From an uncultured Clostridium sp. (GTDB lineage: Bacteria; Bacillota; Clostridia; TANB77; CAG-508): DNA of 11,300 nucleotides. The notes under the pieces were generated by a model. That model had not been told where the DNA came from, made no database searches, and saw only the letters and a list, made by a program, of their open reading frames with translations. Made by a program: the position numbers and the translations under genes. The stretch is from assembly GCA_900557195.1 (NCBI GenBank), contig USRT01000037.1, forward strand, positions 1 to 11,300. The letters are read 5' to 3'. This document shows positions 6,550 to 11,300 of this stretch, in pieces. Within the stretch, counting starts at the first letter, position 1. Each line of letters opens with the position of its first letter.

Positions 6550-6640
6550 TCACACCCAAATTTTGATGTTTTTCTTTCCTAAATCTGCCTTTTTCTTCAA
6601 AAGTTATAATTTCTGAAACCATATCAAAATCAAGTATTAC
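6550..6640 (-). pseudogene. Coding-like fragment overlapping the rlmD 3' end
   Basis: In the frame shifted by one from rlmD, the minus strand reads VILDFDMVSEIITFEEKGRF followed by RKEKHQNWV and a TGA at 6550-6552. The composition is protein-like, but there is no start codon with a ribosome binding site; the only ATG leaves about 23 codons. It could be the 3' stump of a gene brought by an element that joined the end of rlmD. I do not recognise it. Confidence 0.3.
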
Positions 6641-8010
6641 ATGTTTTTTCTTAATTGTAGCACTGCTACGCACTCCACATGGCTCGTAAACGGAAACATA
6701 TCAACAGGCTGAATCTCTCTTACATCATACTTTTCCTCCAACAATTTCAAATCTCTAACTAAACTTGCTGGATTGCAACTAATATAAATAATCTTTTTAG
6801 GCTCTACATTTAAAATATTCTCTATTGTATGTTTATCCAATCCTTTTCTTGGAGGATCTACAAAAATAACATCTGGTTTATCACTATTTTTCTTTAAAAC
6901 ATCTTCAAAAATCTTTTCTACATCTCCTGCAAAAAATTCTATATTTCTAATATCATTTATACTTGCATTTTCTTTTGCATCTTCTATTGCTTGCTTAACA
7001 ATTTCTATACCATAAACTTTTTTAACATATGGAGAAGCAAATATTCCAATTGTACCAATTCCACAGTATAAATCAAATAAAGTCTCCGTCTTAGAAAGAT
7101 TTGCCATTTCAATAGCTGTATTATACAATACTTCTGTCTGAACAGGATTAATTTGGTAAAAAGACATTGGAGAAATCTTAAATGTATAATCACCTAATTT
7201 ATCATAAATATATCCATCTCCATATATCACTTCATTTTCATTCCCTAAAATAACATTTGTATTTTTTACATTAATATTTTTTACAACTGTTTTTACTTCT
7301 GGAAATTCTTTAATAAGTAATTTTACTAATTCCTTTTCCTTTTTTAACTCTTTTCCATTAAGCACTAAAATACACATAATTTCATGTGTTCTAATTCCTA
7401 CTTTTATTACTATATGTCTAAGCAAACCTTTTCCATTTTTCTCATTATATATAGGAATATTATTTTGTATAAAGAAATGAAAAACGAAATTCGCTATTTG
7501 CTCTGATAATGGATTTTGTATCATACAATTTCTCATAGGAATGATTTCATGAGTTCTTTTTGCATACACTCCCATAACAGGCTCATTATTTTTATCTAAT
7601 CCTACTGGATATTGTGCTTTATTTCTGTAATTATATGGATTTCCCATTCCAATTGTCATATTAACATTTATTTTATTATTTAATGTTTTGCTTACTAAGT
7701 TTTGGACTGTATTTTGTTTTATATTTAAAGTTTCTTCATAATCAATATGTCTTAAATTGCAACCACCACATCTTTTATATGTACCACAGTCTGTCTCTAC
7801 TCTATATTTTGACTTGTCTAATATTTCTATTAATTTTCCAAATGCATGTGAAGTATTTACCTTTACAATCAAAATTTTACACTTTTCACCTTTTATAGCT
7901 CCTTCTATAAAAATAGTAAAATTATCTATTTTGGCGATTCCTTCTCCTTCAAATCCTTGGTCAATAATGTCTACTATATATTCTTTATTTTTTTCTACTG
8001 GAACTTTCAT
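6637..8010 (-). CDS. rlmD: 23S rRNA (uracil-5-)-methyltransferase RlmD/RumA-type
   Basis: The 457-residue protein is a full-length RNA m5U methyltransferase of the RlmD/TrmA group, using S-adenosylmethionine. A TRAM RNA-binding domain forms residues 1-62. The [4Fe-4S] cluster cysteines are C75, C81 and C84 (CGTYKRCGGC) and C162. The SAM site includes LFDLYCGIGTIG (311-322) and FVDPPRKG (383-390), the nucleophile is C412 in ISCNP, and the catalytic glutamate is E446 in SHVE. In Bacillota such enzymes modify 23S rRNA U747 and/or U1939; the exact site is not clear from sequence. AGGTG lies 7 bases before the ATG. It follows a 48-codon gene by 21 bases. The SHVECVAV coding DNA is a known type of integration site for mobile elements. 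Confidence 0.93.
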   Translation of the reverse strand: MKVPVEKNKEYIVDIIDQGFEGEGIAKIDNFTIFIEGAIKGEKCKILIVKVNTSHAFGKLIEILDKSKYRVETDCGTYKRCGGCNLRHIDYEETLNIKQNTVQNLVSKTLNNKINVNMTIGMGNPYNYRNKAQYPVGLDKNNEPVMGVYAKRTHEIIPMRNCMIQNPLSEQIANFVFHFFIQNNIPIYNEKNGKGLLRHIVIKVGIRTHEIMCILVLNGKELKKEKELVKLLIKEFPEVKTVVKNINVKNTNVILGNENEVIYGDGYIYDKLGDYTFKISPMSFYQINPVQTEVLYNTAIEMANLSKTETLFDLYCGIGTIGIFASPYVKKVYGIEIVKQAIEDAKENASINDIRNIEFFAGDVEKIFEDVLKKNSDKPDVIFVDPPRKGLDKHTIENILNVEPKKIIYISCNPASLVRDLKLLEEKYDVREIQPVDMFPFTSHVECVAVLQLRKNM

Positions 8011-8031
8011 TCTATCACCTACTACTCTATA

Positions 8032-8178
8032 TTAATTTTCTTTAGAATCATCTTTTTTATTTTCTACACTTTCCTTCTTATCATTAAACAATTCATCTAA
8101 ATTATACTCATTTTCTAATTTCTTCATTTTTCCATTATCATCATCTAATCCTAAATCTTTAAAATATTTTTCTTTCAT
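8032..8178 (-). CDS. Small charged protein upstream of rlmD (48 aa)
   Basis: A short open frame starts with MKEKYFKDLGLDDDNGKMKK and ends KKDDSKEN. AAGGAG lies about 9 bases before the ATG. The protein is nearly all Lys, Glu, Asp and Asn with a few leucines, has no membrane segment or cysteine, and would be mostly helical or disordered. It is 21 bases upstream of rlmD and shares its likely promoter. I do not recognise the family. The good ribosome binding site and close spacing support a real gene; low-complexity composition in A+T-rich DNA is the main doubt. Confidence 0.6.
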   Translation of the reverse strand: MKEKYFKDLGLDDDNGKMKKLENEYNLDELFNDKKESVENKKDDSKEN

Positions 8179-8244
8179 AATATATCTCTCCTTTTTTTAA
8201 AGATTAATTCTAGTTTATCATAATTAATTATATATTTCTACAAT

Positions 8245-8250
8245 ATTATA
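8245..8250 (-). promoter_or_regulatory. Possible -10 box for the small gene and rlmD
   Basis: A perfect TATAAT on the minus strand lies about 67 bases before the start of the 48-codon gene. No good -35 box is at the right distance, so the assignment is weak in such A+T-rich DNA. Confidence 0.3.
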
Positions 8251-8305
8251 ATACAACATAACAAATTTAAGTAATGTAATTTTAGCATTTCTATTTAAGA
8301 AGATT

Positions 8306-8332
8306 ATGAGTAGTCCTTTACGAACTACTCAT
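8306..8332 (-). terminator. Hairpin terminator behind the SDR genes
   Basis: ATGAGTAGT (8306-8314) and ACTACTCAT (8324-8332) form a perfect 9-bp stem with a 9-base loop, 27 bases after the stop at 8360. The T-tract is better on the plus strand (TTTTG) than on the minus strand, but only minus-strand genes end here. Confidence 0.55.
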
Positions 8333-8359
8333 TTTGTATAAAATATTTTTTAATACTTA

Positions 8360-9050
8360 TTAGTTTCTCTCAATTATTATATCTGCAACAGTTAAATTTG
8401 TCTCATTTAACACATTGTCTAATATTGTTTTTGCTACATCACTAGGATTCATGAAAGAACTTTGTTTTTCTTCTGATACATAATCCCTGCTATTTTTATA
8501 AAAATTTGTATTAATTCCTCCTGGATAAACTCCAATTACTTTTACACTAGTACCTTTGTAGGCTACTTTTAAACTTTCTGTATAACCTCTTTCTCCCCAT
8601 TTTGTAGCACAATATACTGCTTCTTGCTTATTACCTCTTAAAGCTGCTGAAGACATTATATTTACTATTTTTAAATCCGCTTCATTCTTTACTTTTAAAC
8701 ACTGTGTTGAAAATAAAATCATTCCTTCTAACCCTTTAAAACATTCATCTATATCACTTTTGATATATTGTGTTGGTAATTTAAAAGATGGTGCTCCTGC
8801 ATTATTAATTAATATTTCTATATTTCCGAATAGTTGATATCTCTTTTACGGTATTTACAACAAAGTCCTCATTTGATATATCACCAACAAATCCCTTGTA
8901 ATTTGATGTAAATAGTTTACCTAATTCATTCATTTTTTCTTTATTCCTAGAAATATTACATACAAAAAATCCTTTTTTAATTGATTGTTTTACTAATTCT
9001 AAACCTAATCCACTAGTTCCACCAGTTATTACTATTATTGATTTTTCCAT
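8360..9050 (-). pseudogene. Short-chain dehydrogenase/reductase gene with a single +1 frameshift
   Basis: The region is 691 bases, one more than a multiple of three. Joined across one extra base near 8829-8833 it gives a normal 229-residue SDR. The first frame has TGGTSGLG (9-16) for NAD(P) binding and runs to KEIST; the second resumes with FGNIEILINNAG (NNAG 82-85), then SS (133-134), YCATK (Y146, K150) and YPGG (175-178). All catalytic motifs are intact. SDRs oxidise or reduce alcohols and ketones; the substrate is unknown. AGGAGG lies 8 bases before the ATG and overlaps the stop codon of the upstream SDR gene (12-base gap). The break may be recent decay, a sequencing error, or recoding; the zero-frame codon at the switch is CGG. 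Confidence 0.8.
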
Positions 9051-9062
9051 TATAACTTCCTC

Positions 9063-9816
9063 CTATACTAAAAGTATTCCTCCATTAACATTTAAGTTTT
9101 CGCCATTAATATAATCTGCTTTTTCACTTAATAAAAATAATACCGCATTTACTGTATCTTCAACTTCTCCTAATCTCTTACTAGGGTTCTTCTTTGCTGT
9201 TTGTTTAATCTCTTCTTCTGTATAACTCTTTTTAGTAAGTGGCGTTAATGTCATTGATGGACTTACAGTATTAACTTTAATATTATACTTACTTGTTAAT
9301 TCTAGAGCACAGCATTTAGTTAACATTACAGTAGCCGCTTCACTTGTACAATAAGCAATAGAATCTTCCATTGGCTTAGTAGCTAATCTTGATGCAATAT
9401 TAACTACCCTTGGCATAGTAGATTTTTTCAATAATGGAATAGCATATTTTATGCACATCCATCTTGCAACCACATTTACATCTAACTCTTTTCTAAATTC
9501 TTCTGGTGTTAAATCTTCTATTGAAAAAATATTATCATAAACAGCATTATTTACTACTCCATCTAATCTTCCAAATTTTTCTTCTATATTTTTATACATA
9601 TCAATTACTGCTTTTTCATCTGATACATCAGCTTTTATAAATAACGTATTTTCTCTATAATTCCCGAAATAATTTTCTTGTTTCATCTGCATTTTCTTCA
9701 TTATGAGCATAATTTACAATAACTTTCGCACCTTCTTCAAGTAATTTTTTAGCTATCCCTTGTCCAATACCAGATGTTGATCCTGTTATTAATATTACTT
9801 TATCTTTAAAACTCAT
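9063..9816 (-). pseudogene. FabG-like SDR gene with a +1 frameshift and altered active site
   Basis: The region is 754 bases, again one base too many. The true start is the ATG at 9814-9816, 6 bases after GGAGG. The first frame reads MSFKDKVILITGSTSGIGQG and ends at a TAG shortly after RKLF; the second resumes with GNYRENTLFIKADVSDE and finishes YINGENLNVNGG. Joined length is 250 residues, typical of 3-oxoacyl-ACP-reductase-like SDRs. TGSTSGIG (11-18), N114, S142 and Y155 are present, but the catalytic lysine of YxxxK is Glu159 (YCTSE) and NNAG is NNAV (89-92). The gene is therefore probably inactive even if read through. It forms a pair with the next SDR gene 12 bases on, downstream of the histidine phosphatase. 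Confidence 0.8.
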
Positions 9817-9835
9817 TATATACCTCCATATATAC

Positions 9836-9853
9836 TTTACTTTTTAAAGTTAA
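9836..9853. promoter_or_regulatory. Possible operator palindrome before the SDR pair
   Basis: TTTACTTT-TT-AAAGTTAA is an 18-bp palindrome with one mismatched pair. It lies about 20-37 bases upstream of the first SDR start, in the 111-base gap behind the phosphatase gene. A repressor site is possible; no regulator gene is next to it. Confidence 0.3.
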
Positions 9854-9927
9854 TTTTTATTTTCTTATTTTTATAATTTATATCATATTTAAATTGTATT
9901 TACTAGTATATATTTGTTTTAATTTAA

Positions 9928-10425
9928 TTAAATTTCAATTGTTATCATCTCTAAATTACTTATATCTTTTGTTTTTAATCCTAATACTCTATGTATTGAA
10001 TGAATTATTCCACCATGAGTAATAACAAGAATATTTTGTTTATTGTATTGTTTCCTTACCATATCTAAAAACTCTAAAACACGTTTATCTAATTCTTTAA
10101 GAGTTTCTATACTTGATGGAACTTCATTGTTATTTAATAAAAATCGTTTTTCGTCATTTACAGGTGTATTTTCCCATTCTCCCATTCCTCTTTCTATTAG
10201 TCGTTTATCATAAATTATATTTAAATATGGAACTAATATTTCAGCAGTTTGTTTTGTTCTTTTTAAAGTAGAACAAAAGCAAATGTCAAAATCGGTGGGA
10301 AATCCTTTTGATTTTTGTTTAGTTTGCTCTATACCTCTTTTACTTAATTCACAATCCACTTGACCTTGAAATAGACCTTTTTCATTATAAACACTTTCCG
10401 CATGACGTATTATTGTTAATTTCAT
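9928..10425 (-). CDS. Histidine phosphatase-family protein (phosphoglycerate mutase-like)
   Basis: The 165-residue protein has the RHG signature in the form RHAE (7-10) with phospho-acceptor H8. The second-half motifs are also present: R56 in STLKRTKQTAE, E78 in LIERGMGEW, and H137 in ITHGGII. It is shorter than true cofactor-dependent phosphoglycerate mutases (about 230-250) and fits the small broad-specificity phosphatases (CobC/PhoE/GpmB-like). The substrate is not readable. AGGAGG lies 4-5 bases before the ATG and a weak promoter at 10468-10496. The SDR pair follows after 111 bases and may share its transcript. Confidence 0.87.
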   Translation of the reverse strand: MKLTIIRHAESVYNEKGLFQGQVDCELSKRGIEQTKQKSKGFPTDFDICFCSTLKRTKQTAEILVPYLNIIYDKRLIERGMGEWENTPVNDEKRFLLNNNEVPSSIETLKELDKRVLEFLDMVRKQYNKQNILVITHGGIIHSIHRVLGLKTKDISNLEMITIEI

Positions 10426-10467
10426 AATTCCTCCTTGTATAAAACTTTATTTTTTATTCTAAATACT

Positions 10468-10496
10468 TTTATCATATTCTTCAGCAAATAATCCAA
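10468..10496 (-). promoter_or_regulatory. Possible promoter of the histidine phosphatase gene
   Basis: TTGGAT (10491-10496) and GATAAA (10468-10473) on the minus strand are 17 bases apart, about 43 bases upstream of the start codon. Both boxes are imperfect. Confidence 0.35.
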
Positions 10497-10555
10497 TTCT
10501 CGATTTCATTATTTTATCATAAGATAATAAAAGTTTAAACAATTTTATTATTTTT

Positions 10556-10584
10556 TTGACATATGCTCTTTTCTTTGATTATAG
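10556..10584 (+). promoter_or_regulatory. Distal promoter candidate for the 86-aa gene
   Basis: A perfect TTGACA (10556-10561) is followed after 17 bases by TTATAG (10579-10584), an imperfect -10. It would give a leader of about 90 bases, and lies upstream of the better-paired promoter at 10624-10652. Confidence 0.3.
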
Positions 10585-10623
10585 CTAAAATATTTTAATC
10601 ACAAGTCTTACTTTATGTAGAAT

Positions 10624-10652
10624 TTGCATTTTATATAAATAAATGTTACAAT
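10624..10652 (+). promoter_or_regulatory. Promoter of the 86-aa gene
   Basis: TTGCAT (10624-10629) and TACAAT (10647-10652) are exactly 17 bases apart, with the start codon 31 bases beyond the -10. The -10 is part of a palindrome TACAATTGTA (10647-10656), and TTGTAT-TATT-ATACAA (10652-10667) is another dyad at the expected transcription start, so a repressor could sit here. Confidence 0.5.
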
Positions 10653-10683
10653 TGTATTATTATACAACTAGGAGGTAAACACC

Positions 10684-10944
10684 ATGCAGTTTTTTTTAGG
10701 TATTGAAGTCGATACCACAACCATGACTACAGAAGAGCTTGAGAGGGTTCGGAACACAATTAGAGGGATATTAGCAAATATCAATCATCAAATTACCATC
10801 GGCTATTTAGCCAATCACAGATATTCCGCTAACAATGATTTGGATGAGCTTGTAAATGACCGAAACAACATTCAAGCGATGTTATCTAACATCGAACATC
10901 AAATTGTTACTCGGAAAATAAAGCACAAACATCCTTACAAGTGA
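10684..10944 (+). CDS. Small helical protein of two related repeats, unknown function
   Basis: This 86-residue protein is the only plus-strand gene. AGGAGG lies 8 bases before the ATG. Two halves match at a constant offset of 37: E18-I37 and E55-I74 share 11 of 20 positions, pattern EL-x3-RN-x-I-x3-L-x-NI-x-HQI, so it arose by internal duplication and should form a helical hairpin or coiled-coil pair. There is no signal peptide, membrane segment, cysteine or known catalytic motif, and the C-terminus is basic (KIKHKHPYK). Base content is about 36% G+C by hand count, clearly above its neighbours, and it uses the Arg codon CGG twice (10750-10752, 10912-10914), which I find in frame in no other gene here. 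It has its own promoter and a G+C-rich terminator. It was probably acquired recently as a one-gene cassette. Confidence 0.75.
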   Translation: MQFFLGIEVDTTTMTTEELERVRNTIRGILANINHQITIGYLANHRYSANNDLDELVNDRNNIQAMLSNIEHQIVTRKIKHKHPYK

Positions 10945-10962
10945 CTCTTTATTAGTAGTCTC

Positions 10963-10985
10963 ACCCCGCTGTTTTTCGGCGGGGT
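10963..10985 (+). terminator. G+C-rich terminator of the 86-aa gene
   Basis: ACCCCGC (10963-10969) pairs with GCGGGGT (10979-10985), extended by a G-T and a G-C pair to a TTTTT loop. It begins 18 bases after the stop and is followed by ATTTCAATTT. Its composition contrasts with the A+T-rich hairpins elsewhere. Confidence 0.75.
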
Positions 10986-11040
10986 ATTTCAATTTAATAT
11001 TTACATTAAACCTCTTCTAATCACATTATAAAAATAGTTT

Positions 11041-11300
11041 CTAAACAACTTTTAAGTTGTACGAGACTAAATATATGAAAGTCAAGTATTTTTTATAAAT
11101 ATTGTTCTGTAAAAGATAGTAAATAACCCTTACTAATTTCTTGGCAACATGGCTCATTGCAACAGTATAATGCTTTCCTTCAGAAAGTTTTTTAACTCTG
11201 AAAGCATAGCTAACATAGAAGATGAAGAGATTGAAGATACGACATCTGGAAGTTCAGGAAATACGATTGTCACAAGCCTAGAAAGAGAAATTTTAAATCT
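11041..11300 (-). mobile_element. IS110-family transposase remnant, internally deleted
   Basis: Entering from the right edge, the minus strand reads RFKISLSRLVTIVFPELPDV and runs on to MLAMLSELKNF, matching the middle of IS110-family transposases (the V-F-P-E-L block before the Transposase_20 domain). Shifted by one frame, it then reads AFRVKKLSEGKHYTVAMSHV and AKKLVRVIYYLLQ, the family's conserved C-terminus, and stops at TAG (11041-11043). The 100-200 residues normally between these blocks, including the Transposase_20 domain, are missing and the frame is broken. The copy cannot be active. The upstream half and the left end lie outside the window; no terminal structure could be located on this side. 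Confidence 0.7.

Noticed and set aside
7683..8035. Two plus-strand open frames antisense to the rlmD 5' end
   Set aside because: They mirror the conserved TRAM and Fe-S regions of rlmD and have no initiation signals.
8360..9050. Two separate small SDR genes
   Set aside because: The two open frames share one SDR fold between them, with NAD-binding motif in one and catalytic motifs in the other, and join by one base.

Overview
The window looks like chromosome from a low-GC Gram-positive bacterium (Bacillota, Clostridia-like). Coding DNA is very A+T rich, AGGAGG-type ribosome binding sites precede most genes, Arg codons are mostly AGA, and TGA is used as a stop. Nearly every gene is on the minus strand; one small gene near the right end is on the plus strand. 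No rRNA, tRNA or CRISPR array was seen. The region is accessory in character: small enzymes, an OLD-family nuclease operon, several broken genes, a group II intron end and an insertion-sequence remnant surround one housekeeping gene, rlmD.

Layout from left to right. Positions 1-54 hold the 5' end of a group II intron (minus strand). It sits directly behind a short transcription unit: a good promoter at 115-143 and a terminator at 57-77. Positions 144-522 are non-coding and carry three spaced dyads of one design. A three-gene minus-strand operon follows (promoter 3755-3783): a calcineurin-like phosphoesterase (3233-3712), a KilA-N protein (2363-3211) and a complete OLD-family ATPase/Toprim nuclease (523-2340). 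The pairing is a candidate anti-phage or DNA-maintenance system. A hairpin at 3910-3935 separates it from a second operon: a broken small gene (5807-6156), a cupin, a GNAT acetyltransferase, an FMN split-barrel protein and an RBBP9/YdeN-like hydrolase. These four enzymes are tightly packed or overlapping, as in small detoxification or resistance modules.

Positions 6112-6640 are gene-poor and rich in inverted repeats, and end at the 3' end of rlmD (6637-8010), a known integration target for conjugative elements. A 48-codon charged mini-gene (8032-8178), missed by ORF length cut-offs, precedes rlmD. Two consecutive short-chain dehydrogenase genes (8360-9050 and 9063-9816) each carry exactly one extra base, at strikingly similar sequences; the second also lacks the catalytic lysine. 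A histidine phosphatase (9928-10425) is next. On the plus strand lies a gene with a different base composition (10684-10944), its own promoter and a G+C-rich terminator, encoding an 86-residue protein made of two related helical repeats. The window ends in an internally deleted IS110-family transposase (11041-11300).
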